Positions 15,795-25,016 are shown, counted from the first letter of the stretch. The stretch: 64,000 bases of DNA from Acidimicrobiaceae bacterium (GCA_003155915.1 PMFA01000005.1:124686-188685), one strand, 5' to 3'. Notes: generated by a model not told the origin, from the sequence alone. Made by a program: numbers and translations.

Positions 15795-16970
15795 TTAGAC
15801 GGGCACGCCCGACAGCGCCAACAGTAGGCCCACGATGCCGGCCGCGAGCAGACATCCGACGACGCTGCGCCGAAAGACCCAGAGCAAGAGGATCGCTGCA
15901 ACCAACACCGGAATCTGCCACAGATGCGTAAATGAGCGCGCCAACGGAATCGCGGAACCGGCGATTGCGCCAATGACGGCCGGTCCGGCGCCGCGAAAGA
16001 ACGACTGGACCGTCGTATTGGTTCGAACCCGGTCGAAATGTGGAGCGCCGGCCAGTACGAAGAGGAACGACGGGGTGAACACGATCAACGCCGCGAGCAG
16101 TCCCCCGCCAATTCCATCGGCGACGTAGCCCACCGCGGCGACCGTCTGGACGACCGGGCCCGGCGTCAGTTGTCCCAGGGCCACGGCGCTTAAGAACTGT
16201 GTGCCGCTCATCCAGTGATAGGTGCTCACGACGTCGTGTTGCATGAGTGGAACGATGACGAATCCCCCGCCGTAGGACAGGGCGCCCACTTTGAGGGCGA
16301 CCCACGCGAGTGCACCGAGGCCGCCGGCGACGCCGACGTGACCAATGACCGCAGGCGACATCGCTCGGGCCAGTCCCGACGAACTCTTCGACTCCCATCC
16401 CTCCACGGCGATTTCGAGCAACCCACACGCCACGAGCACCAGCACGAGATACGAGCCCGCGACGGCGGGCGCGACGGCGCCGATCACGACATAGCTCATC
16501 CACCGTGCGCGAGCCACCCGTCGAGTGCCCGCTCGCTCTCGGCTCGCCGGCATGAGGCTCCGTGCGGCATTCAGCGCGATTGCCGGGACGACCGCGCCGG
16601 CACCAGCCGCTGCCCCAAGGGCCCACGAGGGCGCGTGACGATCAAGAAAGAGGACCGAGAGGGCGAGGATCAGTACCAGTCCGGGCACGATGAAGCAGAC
16701 CCCACCGACGAGTGCGCCCGCCGTTCTGCGCAGTCGCCACGCACAATAAATCGCGAGCTGCGTCGACGCCGGACCCGGAAGGAGGTTGGCTGCGGCGATG
16801 CCATCTTCGAAATCTCTTTCCTCGATCCACTGCCGTTGCTCGACGCACAGTCGTCGAAGCAAAGTGATGTGGGTCGGTGGACCCCCGAATCCGATGCAGC
16901 CGATTCGTGTCCACTCCCGCGCGATGGTGACCAGCGAGACTCTCTGCACTGATGCTCGCTCATCGATCAT
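15795..16970 (-). CDS. chrA: ChrA-family chromate transporter
   Basis: A 391-aa protein with two homologous halves of the chromate transporter family: FGGPPTHITLL near the start of the first and SYGGGFVIVPLMQ starting the second, with NLLPGPASTQLAIYCAWR and QLTPGPVVQTVAAVGY as the matching Pro-Gly-Pro blocks. About ten to twelve helices are predicted. ChrA members export chromate by a proton-linked mechanism; many homologues have other anions as substrate, so chromate is only the default. It converges on the cytochrome b locus. A strong start is not obvious. Confidence 0.85.
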   Translation of the reverse strand: MIDERASVQRVSLVTIAREWTRIGCIGFGGPPTHITLLRRLCVEQRQWIEERDFEDGIAAANLLPGPASTQLAIYCAWRLRRTAGALVGGVCFIVPGLVLILALSVLFLDRHAPSWALGAAAGAGAVVPAIALNAARSLMPASRERAGTRRVARARWMSYVVIGAVAPAVAGSYLVLVLVACGLLEIAVEGWESKSSSGLARAMSPAVIGHVGVAGGLGALAWVALKVGALSYGGGFVIVPLMQHDVVSTYHWMSGTQFLSAVALGQLTPGPVVQTVAAVGYVADGIGGGLLAALIVFTPSFLFVLAGAPHFDRVRTNTTVQSFFRGAGPAVIGAIAGSAIPLARSFTHLWQIPVLVAAILLLWVFRRSVVGCLLAAGIVGLLLALSGVPV

Positions 16971-17050
16971 GCGATCACGTTCCGCTCGGCACGCTGACCG
17001 CTGCGCAACGTCGTCACGGGATCACGGCTTGAAGAGATCATGAATCGACT

Positions 17051-17080
17051 GTTCGTCGTTCGTTCGTCGTTCGTTCGTCG
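17051..17080 (+). repeat. 11-bp tandem repeat, 2.7 copies
   Basis: GTTCGTCGTTC is repeated head to tail 2.7 times across 30 bp in the gap between the chrA start and the first M24 gene. It is a simple microsatellite-like expansion and codes for nothing recognised. Confidence 0.7.
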
Positions 17081-17211
17081 CGCATTCGACGAACTCTCAC
17101 AATGACTGGTCTCACGGTTCGTAGCCTACGAATCACAGGCGGCTGAAGGGAGTTAACTCGGCGCGGACGTCTCGCGGACTCTAGGAGTCCCTTCATCGCA
17201 CTCCGAGACTG

Positions 17212-17225
17212 AGCGATCGATCGCT
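17212..17225. other. 14-bp perfect palindrome
   Basis: AGCGATCGATCGCT is a perfect 14-bp palindrome 20 bp past the stop of the M24 gene (minus strand). It may act as an operator or a weak terminator stem; a T-run does not follow. Confidence 0.35.
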
Positions 17226-17244
17226 ATTGACACCAGGCGATCAA

Positions 17245-18609
17245 TTAAATGGAACCGCCGCCTTCACCTCGACCGGCAGCGGTGTTGAGGTGTGACTGCG
17301 CCTCTCTTAGTCCGTTGACGGGACCACCGGCACTGAAGTAGCGCTGTCCGGCAACCAGTAATTCCTCGGCCGGGAACTTCGTGATTACTTCACAGCCCGT
17401 CGCCGTGACGACGACCTCTTCTTCGATTCGCGCCGCCGACCACCCGTCTTTCGCCGGCCAGTACGTCTCGAGAGCGAAGACCATTCCCTCTTCCAGCACC
17501 TCGGGGTGGTCGAGCGAGATCATGCGACTGAAGATCGGCCGCTCCCAGATTGACAGTCCGATACCGTGACCGTACTGGAGACCGAACGCCGCCTCTTCGT
17601 TGGCGAAGCCGAACTCCGTCGCCTTGGGCCACAAGGAAACCACGTCAGCCGTCGTCGTACCGGGCTTCACGATCGAAATTGCCGAGTCGACGAGCTCTCG
17701 GCACTTCGTATAGGCGTCGCGTTGGGCGACCGAGGCGCTGCCCACGGCGAACGTGCGGTAGTAACAGGTGCGATAGCCGTTGAAGCTGTGCAGGATGTCG
17801 AAGAAGGCCGGGTCGCCAGGACGAATGAGTCGGTCACTGAACACGTGCGGGTGTGGTGAGCACCGTTCACCGGAAATGGCGTTGACGCCTTCGACGTGTT
17901 CGGAACCCAAGTCGTACAGCGTTTTGTTCACCAGACCGACGCACTCGTTCTCCCGTACTCCCGGTCGTAGGAACGAGTAGAGCTCTTCGTAGGCCGTGTC
18001 CACCATCGAGGCGGCGTGCGCGAGCAACGAGATCTCGTCGGTCGTCTTGATGCGACGGGCCTCGAGGAAGACCTGTTGACCATCGACCAACGTCATTCCC
18101 TCCTTCGCGAACGCGGCGAGGACGGGCATTTCGATGACGTCAACGCCGATAGGTTCGTTCTGGAGACCGAACTGCGCCAAAACTTCCTTGATCTTTTCGG
18201 CCACGGTGCCGGCGCGCTCGGCCCCCGGTGGGATGGCTCCGCGCAATGTAGAGATGCCGGCGCGGGCGCCCTCGTACGGCATTTCGGTGCCGTCGGGTCC
18301 GATTTGAACCCCGGTCAACCACGGGTTGTAGAGCTGATGATGTCGCGCGGCCGAGCCGAAGTCCCACACGATGGGCTTGCCACCGCGGGGCAACAACGCG
18401 AAACGGATCAGTTTGTCCATGGCCCACGTCCCGATGTGAGTCCCGGTCATGTATCGGATGTTGTGGAAGTCGAACGTGAGCAGCGCTCCGAGGTCCGACC
18501 TCTCTAACTCGGCCTGGAGTTTGGCGAGTCGCTCCTCGCGAAGACGGGGCATGTCAACACGGTTCTCCCAATCAACGGCGTTGCTTCCGTAGGTGTGAAT
18601 GCCCATCAT
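17245..18609 (-). CDS. M24 (pita-bread fold) hydrolase with a Cys in the metal site, copy A
   Basis: A 454-aa member of the aminopeptidase P / creatinase / ectoine hydrolase superfamily. The creatinase-like N-terminal domain covers about 20-190 and the catalytic domain about 195-425. Aligned to the M24 ligands D-D-H-E-E it has D271, C282 in place of the second Asp, H348 (GHGIGL), E381 (ALETYWP) and E396 (RIEEEVVV). The change suggests a non-peptidase hydrolase with altered or absent metals. It lies just past the ribose-type permease and probably acts on the imported substrate. GGAGGA precedes two consecutive ATGs; the second (18606) is better spaced. A close paralogue is at 29878. Confidence 0.8.
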   Translation of the reverse strand: MMGIHTYGSNAVDWENRVDMPRLREERLAKLQAELERSDLGALLTFDFHNIRYMTGTHIGTWAMDKLIRFALLPRGGKPIVWDFGSAARHHQLYNPWLTGVQIGPDGTEMPYEGARAGISTLRGAIPPGAERAGTVAEKIKEVLAQFGLQNEPIGVDVIEMPVLAAFAKEGMTLVDGQQVFLEARRIKTTDEISLLAHAASMVDTAYEELYSFLRPGVRENECVGLVNKTLYDLGSEHVEGVNAISGERCSPHPHVFSDRLIRPGDPAFFDILHSFNGYRTCYYRTFAVGSASVAQRDAYTKCRELVDSAISIVKPGTTTADVVSLWPKATEFGFANEEAAFGLQYGHGIGLSIWERPIFSRMISLDHPEVLEEGMVFALETYWPAKDGWSAARIEEEVVVTATGCEVITKFPAEELLVAGQRYFSAGGPVNGLREAQSHLNTAAGRGEGGGSI

Positions 18610-18632
18610 TCCTCCAGGTATCTAGCGATTAA

Positions 18633-19646
18633 TTAGCGTCGGCGCTTGCGCGCCCAGACGTCGATTGAGACTGCGAGCAATAAGATTATTCCGAGGACAA
18701 TCTGCTGGTACAACTCATTGATGTTCAAAAGGTTGATGCCGTTGCCGATCAACGCGATGAAGAGGACACCGATCGTCGTGCGCGGCACTGAACCTTCGCC
18801 ACCCGCAATTGACGTTCCACCGACGACGATGCCGGCGAGCACTGTGAACGTCAGGTTGGGACCACCGCCGGTGGACTGAGCGCTGAGTAATCTCGACGTG
18901 TCGATGACGCCGCCGAGTCCCGCCGCCAGACCACTCAACGCGAAGGTGATGATGCGAATTTGGTTGACCCGGACACCGGCCAAGCGCGCGGCTTCGGCGT
19001 TCCCGCCGGAGGCGACGACGTAGCGACCGAATGACGTTTTGGCCAGAAGTAATCCGAGAATCACGATGAATATCAAGACAATCCACACGGCGCTGGGGAC
19101 GCTCCAGAGTTCCGCATTGGCGAATTTATAAAACGCAGAGTTTTGGGAGAGCACGATGAGGTTGCCACTGGACACCCTCAGCGCGACCCCACTTATGACA
19201 AATGACATTGCCAATGTCGCGATGAGCGGATTGATCTTTAAGAAGGCCACGATCATTCCGTTGACCAGACCGACGCCGAGTCCCACGAGAAGCGCGGCGG
19301 CGATGGCGATCCACGCGGAATGATGTTCGGCGACTTCTCCCGATACCACGGTGGCGAGACCGTAAATCGCTCCGACCGACAAGTCGAGTCCTCCGGCCAC
19401 GAGCACGAGCGTCCCGGCGGCGGCGATGGCGAGAATGGCCGACTGCTGGTCAAGAATGTTGATCAGGTTCGTCTTGGAGAGGAATGGCCCACTCCACACG
19501 GACAGGGTGATGAAAAGAACCAGGAATGGTATGGCGATGCCCGCGAGCCGCCACGAACCGAGCAACCGGATTACCCCGGAGCGCAAGCCGGAGGTTCCAC
19601 CGTCGTCGATGTCGAGGTCCTCGGGAGTCTCAACTTGTACGTTCAT
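18633..19646 (-). CDS. Ribose-type ABC transporter permease
   Basis: A 337-aa membrane protein of the RbsC family (BPD_transp_2), with about eight to ten helices and the typical GGLDLSVGAI and GGTSIAGGEGSV blocks. The ATG at 19646 is chosen because it lies directly after the ATPase stop; longer readings are out of character. It forms the channel for the substrate delivered by the binding protein at 21260. The family moves pentoses and other small polar molecules. The neighbouring M24 hydrolase and amidohydrolase suggest a non-sugar or modified substrate here. Confidence 0.9.
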   Translation of the reverse strand: MNVQVETPEDLDIDDGGTSGLRSGVIRLLGSWRLAGIAIPFLVLFITLSVWSGPFLSKTNLINILDQQSAILAIAAAGTLVLVAGGLDLSVGAIYGLATVVSGEVAEHHSAWIAIAAALLVGLGVGLVNGMIVAFLKINPLIATLAMSFVISGVALRVSSGNLIVLSQNSAFYKFANAELWSVPSAVWIVLIFIVILGLLLAKTSFGRYVVASGGNAEAARLAGVRVNQIRIITFALSGLAAGLGGVIDTSRLLSAQSTGGGPNLTFTVLAGIVVGGTSIAGGEGSVPRTTIGVLFIALIGNGINLLNINELYQQIVLGIILLLAVSIDVWARKRRR

Positions 19647-19648
19647 TA

Positions 19649-21202
19649 TCAATCCGTTCCTTCGTTGTTCGACTCGGTAAACGCGGCGGCGAGCACTGCC
19701 TGCTCGTTCATTCGTTCGCCAGAGAGTTCGGTGATGATGCGACCGTGGCGCATGACGAGGACTCGATGGGCGAGTCCCAGCACCTCTTCTAAGTCTGAGG
19801 AGATGACGACGACGCCCATTCCGGACGCGGCCATCTCGGTTAAGAGATCGTAGATTGCCCTTTTCGATCCGACATCGACACCCCGCGTCGGCTCGTCCGC
19901 AATCAAGACGCTGGGCGAGCACATGACGGATCGCGCGAACATCAGCTTTTGCTGATTACCGCCCGACAGCATGGAAACCGGCGTTCGAATGCTGGCGGCC
20001 TTCACCGTCACGGCATTCATCAATTCGTTGACCTTGCGCCGCTCGCGAATTCCCGAAATCCATCCGAACCGGCTGACGAGATCGAGCCGCGACAGCGAGA
20101 TGTTTTCTTTCACTGAGCGTCCAACCAGAAGACCCATTTCTTTGCGTGATTCCGGGATCAAGACCAGTCCGCGTCGAATCGATCGCGACGGGCTGTGACC
20201 GGCCAGGTCCGCGCCCTTCAAGCGAACGGTCCCTCCGGACACCTTTGAATCGCGGAATATCGCACGAGCCAACTCAGATCTACCAGCACCAACGAGCCCG
20301 GCGATGCCGAGAATCTCGCTCTCGTGAAGTACGAAGGAACAATCATTGACACCCGGTGCCCTGAGGTGGTCGACCTCCAAGACGACCGTCCTCTCCTCGT
20401 CCGCCATTCGCTTTTCGGGAAAGGCCGTGAGGAGAGAGCGACCGAGCATTCCTTCAATCAGGGATTCTTCGGTCGCGTCCTTCGCGTCCGTCGTGCGAAT
20501 CAGATGACCGTCGCGAAGCGTGGTGATGACGTCGGCCAGTGCGAGCACTTCAGAGAGGAAGTGCGAGATTAGAACGACGGACTTGCCATCACGCGCCAGG
20601 GACCGGATGATCTCGTGGAGGGCGGCGGTCTCGTTTCCCGAAAGTGCGGCCGTCGGCTCGTCCATGACGACGATTGAAGCGTTGCGAGAGAGCGCTCGCA
20701 TGATTTCCACTTTTTGTTGGTCGGCGATCGATAGGCCTCCCGCGCGACGATCCGGCGACAGATCAAATCCCACCGTCTTCGCGAGCTCGCGAAAACGACG
20801 TCGAGACTCACGGCGCCGCACGAATCCCGCGGTCGTTGCCTCGACACCGAGATAGACGTTCTCAGCGACGGTCAGTCCCGGCACGATGGCGAGCTCTTGA
20901 ACGATTGTGACGATGCCGTGCGCGAGCGCCTCACGCGGTGATTTGAAACTGAGCTGTTCACCACCCAGCGTCATCGTCCCCTCATCGGGAGTGATGACGC
21001 CCGAGATGATCTTGCCGAGCGTGGACTTCCCGGCGCCATTCTCCCCGACCAGCGCGTGGACTGTGCCGGGCGTGATCGTCAGTGAGACGTCACTGAGAGC
21101 GGGCACCCCGCCGTACCGCTTCGACACACCGGTGACAACTAAGTCGCCTCCAGCGTTCGCCGCGGCACTGCGGGGTGCCTCTTCGATGTTCCCAGTCGAC
21201 AT
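19649..21202 (-). CDS. Ribose-type ABC transporter ATPase (tandem domains)
   Basis: A 517-aa protein with two ABC domains, as in RbsA/MglA. The first (about 20-245) has Walker A GENGAGKS, signature LSIADQQKVEIMRAL and Walker B IVVMDEPTAAL. The second (about 265-505) has the degenerate Walker A GLVGAGRSE usual for this family, with signature LSGGNQQKLMFARSV and Walker B VLIADEPTRGVD. It powers uptake with the permease at 18633 and the binding protein at 21260. Two nt separate it from the permease gene. Confidence 0.93.
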   Translation of the reverse strand: MSTGNIEEAPRSAAANAGGDLVVTGVSKRYGGVPALSDVSLTITPGTVHALVGENGAGKSTLGKIISGVITPDEGTMTLGGEQLSFKSPREALAHGIVTIVQELAIVPGLTVAENVYLGVEATTAGFVRRRESRRRFRELAKTVGFDLSPDRRAGGLSIADQQKVEIMRALSRNASIVVMDEPTAALSGNETAALHEIIRSLARDGKSVVLISHFLSEVLALADVITTLRDGHLIRTTDAKDATEESLIEGMLGRSLLTAFPEKRMADEERTVVLEVDHLRAPGVNDCSFVLHESEILGIAGLVGAGRSELARAIFRDSKVSGGTVRLKGADLAGHSPSRSIRRGLVLIPESRKEMGLLVGRSVKENISLSRLDLVSRFGWISGIRERRKVNELMNAVTVKAASIRTPVSMLSGGNQQKLMFARSVMCSPSVLIADEPTRGVDVGSKRAIYDLLTEMAASGMGVVVISSDLEEVLGLAHRVLVMRHGRIITELSGERMNEQAVLAAAFTESNNEGTD

Positions 21203-21259
21203 GTCAGTTCAAGCTATCCATGTCAGTCTCGGATGTTCGCTCCCTCTCCTACTAACGAA

Positions 21260-22279
21260 TCAACCCGGCCATTCGCCGTTGAACTTACCGGCGTTGGCCT
21301 GGGTCACGATGCCGTTGTTGGGCAATTTGGCGACCGGGTTCTGTGAACCGGAGCCTTTGCCAGTCTTCATGGCCTTGATGAGCGCGATCATGCCGAGCTC
21401 GCCTTCAGTCGCCGGCAACTGCGCGACGTCCGCGAACCATGCTCCACTCTTCACCGCGGCGATACCGGTCGCACTCGCGCCGTAGCACACGAGCTTCACG
21501 GACGTGTTCTTCGCAGACGTGAGGGCCGACTGAGCGCCTTCGCAGTCCTGGTCGGCACCGACGATCACGTTCAAACTCGGGTGGGCCACGAGCTGGTCAG
21601 CAATGAAGGTCAACGCCACTGATGGCGTGTAGAGACCGTCACCGTTGGCCACGATGCTCGCGGTTGCGTCCTTCGCGATACCGGCGTCAAACGTCGACGT
21701 GATCTCGGCATCCGGCTCATCACCGATGTAATTGTGAACCAGCGCGATTTGGCAAGGGTTGGCTGAACCACAGGCCAAAATTGTCTCCGCAGCCAGTTGT
21801 GTACCGATCTTCGCGGGGAAGAACACGACATTGCCGGAGAGACCGTGCACCTCAATTTGGTCGCTGCTGTAGTTCGTGCCCAGGATCTGGTCGATGTTGA
21901 CGACCTTGATCCCCTTCTTGATCGCGGCCTCCACGCCAGGAACGAGGACCGGTCCATAAATCGGCTGTGTGATTATGCCCTGGAACTTGCCCGAGCTGAT
22001 CACTTGTTGCAGGTCCGACACTTGGAGGGTGTCAGTGCTTTGTGAATCGAACACCTGCACGTTCACGTGTCCGGTTGTCTCAGCCACCGCTTTAGCGGCG
22101 GCGAGCATTGGCGCGTCGTAACTGTTCGCGACCCCGTACGACAAGTAGGCAACGTTGTAGGTCTTCACCTTGTGCTTCGTGGCGGCCTGCGCGCTGGACA
22201 TGACACCGAAACCAATCGACGTCATCACCATCAATCCGGCCGTCAGAATCGTGACACTACGAAATCTGTTTTTGAGCAT
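21260..22279 (-). CDS. Ribose-type ABC transporter substrate-binding protein
   Basis: A 339-aa exported protein with a Sec signal peptide (about 1-33, ending AQA) and the two-lobed periplasmic binding protein fold of the RbsB group (LSYGVANSYDAPMLAAAK, VVNIDQILGTNY, VGADQDCEGAQSAL). First gene of the operon running to the M24 hydrolase. The ribosome site is an unusual run of six G before the ATG. The acidic and aromatic pocket residues cannot be assigned to a ligand by eye. A promoter with consensus -35 lies about 150 bp upstream. Confidence 0.9.
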   Translation of the reverse strand: MLKNRFRSVTILTAGLMVMTSIGFGVMSSAQAATKHKVKTYNVAYLSYGVANSYDAPMLAAAKAVAETTGHVNVQVFDSQSTDTLQVSDLQQVISSGKFQGIITQPIYGPVLVPGVEAAIKKGIKVVNIDQILGTNYSSDQIEVHGLSGNVVFFPAKIGTQLAAETILACGSANPCQIALVHNYIGDEPDAEITSTFDAGIAKDATASIVANGDGLYTPSVALTFIADQLVAHPSLNVIVGADQDCEGAQSALTSAKNTSVKLVCYGASATGIAAVKSGAWFADVAQLPATEGELGMIALIKAMKTGKGSGSQNPVAKLPNNGIVTQANAGKFNGEWPG

Positions 22280-22624
22280 TAATCCCCCCTAAGAAGCCGG
22301 AGGCGCTTTACCCCCGACGGATGTTGCGATGTTCCTTGCGTCCTGCGGCCCCCCAGTGAACTCTCAGCGAGAGGCTCAGCAACGACCAACGTTCCGCTCA
22401 GAACGAACTGCCATAGGTGTCAGACAGTACACGTGTTTACTTAACGTGTCAACCGATAGTGAACAGTTCTCGCCCGTGCTGTTCCCCTCGGTCCCGCTGC
22501 AAAATCACACTGAAAGTACCTACTTATTACAAGGTCGAACATACGCGAATCCGGCGTCAAAAGGGCGTGGGTTCGCGGAAAACCGAATCAGAAAGAAGCC
22601 ATTTTCAAGGAATTTAGAGGGTTC
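22280..22624. other. Intergenic region with the promoter of the transporter operon
   Basis: No gene is supported; small ORFs on the plus strand have poor codon character. It contains the promoter described separately, a 5' leader of about 140 nt with a GC-rich segment near 22335-22390, and an AT-richer part (22500-22624) behind the amidohydrolase stop. No clear terminator hairpin was seen. Confidence 0.5.
22424..22452 (-). promoter_or_regulatory. Sigma70-type promoter with a palindromic spacer, transporter operon A
   Basis: On the minus strand TTGACA (22452-22447), a 17-bp spacer and TACTGT (22429-22424) form a near-consensus promoter for the binding-protein gene. The spacer contains the palindrome ACACGTGT and a partly inverted ACGTGT on the other side of TTTACTTA, a plausible operator that would block polymerase. 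Confidence 0.6.
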
Positions 22625-24067
22625 TCATTCGTTGACGTACTTATAGGGGTTCTCGTTGACTTGACGCTCGGTCAACTCTGGATTCATTCCATCGACCCAC
22701 GCTGCTTCACCGATCGTGTCGGCGAGGAATGAGACCGTCTTTTCGGTTTTTGATCGAGCGGCTGCCAGGTCAATGCCGACAAGTTTGTGCTCGTGCTTAA
22801 CAATGTTGCCGTCAATGACCACCGTGTCAACGTCGGCACGTTGAGCCTGCATCACGACGTGACCGTACGGGTTGATGATCGGGAACATCACCGGTGAGTT
22901 GTCGTTCTTCACGAGCACGATGTCAGCGCGCTTGCCGACTTCAATGCTGCCGATCTTGTCCTCGAGTCCGAGGGCCTTGGCGCCTCCTCGTGTAGCCCAG
23001 TGGATGACTTCCTCGCACCGAACGTCGAGGTTGACGACCTGCTCGCCCTTGAGTTGAGACTCGAAGTGCTGACGTGATCGGTCCGCTCCAGCGGTCGCTC
23101 GCATGGCGGTGAAGAAGTCCGCACTCCACCACACCGTGGTGTCCTGGGACAGGGAAATCGGAATGTCGTATTGGCGCAAAATCCAGGAGGACGGATAGCC
23201 CTGGCCCGCACTCTGCTCACTCTCAGTCGAAACCGAGGCTGACCCACCCGAGGCCGCGATGCGGTGATAGGAGTCTTCGGAAAGTGACGAACAGTGGACA
23301 AAGACGGTGTCGGAGCCCATGCAGTCGTTCTCGTGCATCAAACGAATGCTTTCGTCGCCGTTGACGCCGTAGACCCCCGCGTGTGTCGTGACCGACACAC
23401 CCAGCTCCTTGGCCATGTCAAACGCCGGCTTCTCAGGGAATGACGGGTCACCGAGCACGTCAAAGGCCACCTGGAAACCGAGCATGTCGTTTTTTGCGCC
23501 GAATCGGCGACTGTAGAAATCCTTGAACTCCTTGGAAACCGACCACTCCCAAGGTGCCGCCTGGATGTTGCCGTAGCCGAGGATGAACCGTCCCGGCACC
23601 GCTTCAAGCGCGTCCACCGCGGCGTCGGCATGATCGGTGCTCGACAGACCGTGCGACCAGTCGACCGAGGTCGTTACGCCTGCGTCGATCGCCTCGATCT
23701 CTGACAAGAGATTGCCGGAGTAAATATCCTCGGGTCGAAAGTCCTTACCGTGCTGTAGGTAGTACCAAACGAAGTACTGCGACAGACTCCAGTCGGCGCC
23801 GTAGCCCCGCATCGCGGTCTGCCACATGTGGCGGTGCGTGTCAATCATTCCGGGCATGATGATGCCGCCGGTCGCGTCAATGCTGAGGGCACCTTCAGGA
23901 GCGCTGAGATTCGGACCAATCTCCTTGATGACGCCGTCGACCACCAGAACGTCGCTGTTCTTCAAGACTCGATGCTGGTTGTCCATCGTGATCACGATGC
24001 CGTTTCGAAACACAATCGGTCGTCCGTGCTCGAGCGACTCGCCCTTCGAGTTGACGTCATTGCTCAT
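22625..24067 (-). CDS. Amidohydrolase (TrzA/AtzA/cytosine-deaminase-like superfamily)
   Basis: A 480-aa metal-dependent amidohydrolase of subtype TrzA/AtzA/SsnA. Metal and catalytic residues are visible in order: HRH after IIMPGMIDT (the H-x-H motif), H in SVTTHAGVYG, H in VFVHCSSLS, and D in SLSQDTTVWW. The small beta-sandwich domain is split between both termini, as usual. The family deaminates or hydrolyses C-N bonds in ring or guanidino compounds. It has its own promoter, diverges from the SDR-bicupin genes and lies behind the binding-protein gene. The substrate is unknown. Confidence 0.85.
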   Translation of the reverse strand: MSNDVNSKGESLEHGRPIVFRNGIVITMDNQHRVLKNSDVLVVDGVIKEIGPNLSAPEGALSIDATGGIIMPGMIDTHRHMWQTAMRGYGADWSLSQYFVWYYLQHGKDFRPEDIYSGNLLSEIEAIDAGVTTSVDWSHGLSSTDHADAAVDALEAVPGRFILGYGNIQAAPWEWSVSKEFKDFYSRRFGAKNDMLGFQVAFDVLGDPSFPEKPAFDMAKELGVSVTTHAGVYGVNGDESIRLMHENDCMGSDTVFVHCSSLSEDSYHRIAASGGSASVSTESEQSAGQGYPSSWILRQYDIPISLSQDTTVWWSADFFTAMRATAGADRSRQHFESQLKGEQVVNLDVRCEEVIHWATRGGAKALGLEDKIGSIEVGKRADIVLVKNDNSPVMFPIINPYGHVVMQAQRADVDTVVIDGNIVKHEHKLVGIDLAAARSKTEKTVSFLADTIGEAAWVDGMNPELTERQVNENPYKYVNE

Positions 24068-24102
24068 TACAAGCCCCCCAATAATTTGCCGTTAAGGGCT
24101 TG

Positions 24103-24130
24103 AGCGTAGCACTGAGTTCATTAATGTCAA
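24103..24130 (-). promoter_or_regulatory. Sigma70-type promoter of the amidohydrolase gene
   Basis: On the minus strand TTGACA (24130-24125), a 16-bp spacer and TACGCT (24108-24103) lie about 35 bp ahead of the start codon. The ribosome site is again a six-G run. Confidence 0.55.
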
Positions 24131-24186
24131 TAGTGACTTCACACGGCTGGTGATGAACTGAAACCACTCATTCTCCTTACGTGGAC

Positions 24187-24198
24187 AACGATATATCG
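24187..24198. promoter_or_regulatory. AACGATATATCG element in the divergent promoter region
   Basis: The 12-mer AACGATATATCG contains the palindrome CGATATATCG and is identical to the core of the PadR-type operator at 46893-46908. It lies between the amidohydrolase and SDR promoters. It could be a PadR site or chance, since the core is a simple AT alternation. Confidence 0.3.
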
Positions 24199-24295
24199 GG
24201 CGCCCTTACGTTCGGCGGTGCTCTCAATCTCTGTTTCACTCCGCGATTTCTTGGAGTATGTTTTACTTCACTGAACACTCAAAGGGGGACGGTCG

Positions 24296-25000
24296 ATGTC
24301 AGAAAGCCGCGCAGGTCGTATCGCAGTTGTCCTTGGGGGCACCCAGGGTATTGGCAAGGAGATCGTCAAGACACTCGCCGCGAACGGCACGACCGTCTAT
24401 CTCTCGGGTCGTACGCAAGACAGCGCGAACGCAGCGGTCGAGGAAATCGGGCAGGGAACCATAGGCCTCGCGGTCGATCTCGCGATGCCCGAGACCATTG
24501 CCGACGCTCTTTCGAGCGTGCCGTCGGTCGACGATCTGATCATCGTGGCTATCGAGCGCGACGCCAACACCTTGGCGAACTACGACATCGCGGCCGCGGT
24601 TCGTCTCGTCACACTCAAGTTGGTCGGCTACACCGAAGCGGTGCACGCCCTGCGCGGGCGCCTCACGCCCCAAGCGTCCATCGTGCTCTTCGGGGGCTTG
24701 GCAACACTTCGCCCCTACCCCGGCTCGACCACCGTGTCGACGGTCAACGGCGGCATCGTCGGAATCGTCAATTCGCTCGCCACGGAGCTCGCGCCGATTC
24801 GCGTCAACGCAATTCATCCCGGCATCATCGGTGATAGCCCCTTCTGGGAGGGCAAGGACAACAGTCCCGTGATCAATCGCACACCGCTGGGTCGATTGGT
24901 GACGATGGCAGAGATCGTTGATTCGGTCGAGTTCTTACTGAGTAACACGGGAATCAATGGAGTGAATCTAGCGGTGGACGGTGGCTGGTTACTGAAGTAA
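24296..25000 (+). CDS. SDR-fold protein with degenerate catalytic residues
   Basis: A 234-aa short-chain dehydrogenase/reductase-fold protein. The nucleotide-binding GGTQGIG motif near residue 14 is intact. In the active-site region the alignment over STVNGGIVGIVNSLATEL puts V147 at the catalytic Tyr and N151 at the Lys, and the preceding Ser is Gly (FGG). So the Ser-Tyr-Lys triad is absent. It may be a non-redox SDR (isomerase, lyase or binding protein) or work by another mechanism. First gene of the plus-strand group with the bicupin; ribosome site AAAGGGGGA. Confidence 0.75.
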   Translation: MSESRAGRIAVVLGGTQGIGKEIVKTLAANGTTVYLSGRTQDSANAAVEEIGQGTIGLAVDLAMPETIADALSSVPSVDDLIIVAIERDANTLANYDIAAAVRLVTLKLVGYTEAVHALRGRLTPQASIVLFGGLATLRPYPGSTTVSTVNGGIVGIVNSLATELAPIRVNAIHPGIIGDSPFWEGKDNSPVINRTPLGRLVTMAEIVDSVEFLLSNTGINGVNLAVDGGWLLK

Positions 25001-25016
25001 CCATCGCCACCAGTCA

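Noticed and set aside
15214-16626. 470-codon minus-strand frame opposite the cytochrome b partner and chrA
   Set aside because: Arg/Gly-rich composition, no motifs, and it overlaps two well-supported genes. It is a shadow of GC-rich coding sequence.
17051-17080. Short tandem repeat considered as a CRISPR-like or replication iteron array
   Set aside because: Units are 11 bp with no spacers and fewer than three copies; no cas, rep or dnaA boxes nearby.
22329-22646. 105-codon plus-strand frame in the gap before the amidohydrolase tail
   Set aside because: No ribosome site, low-quality composition, and it crosses the promoter of the binding-protein gene.
24068-24107. AAGCCC/GGGCTT inverted repeat considered as a ribosome-site-sequestering hairpin of the amidohydrolase mRNA
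   Set aside because: The predicted transcription start falls inside one arm, so the stem would not form fully in the mRNA.
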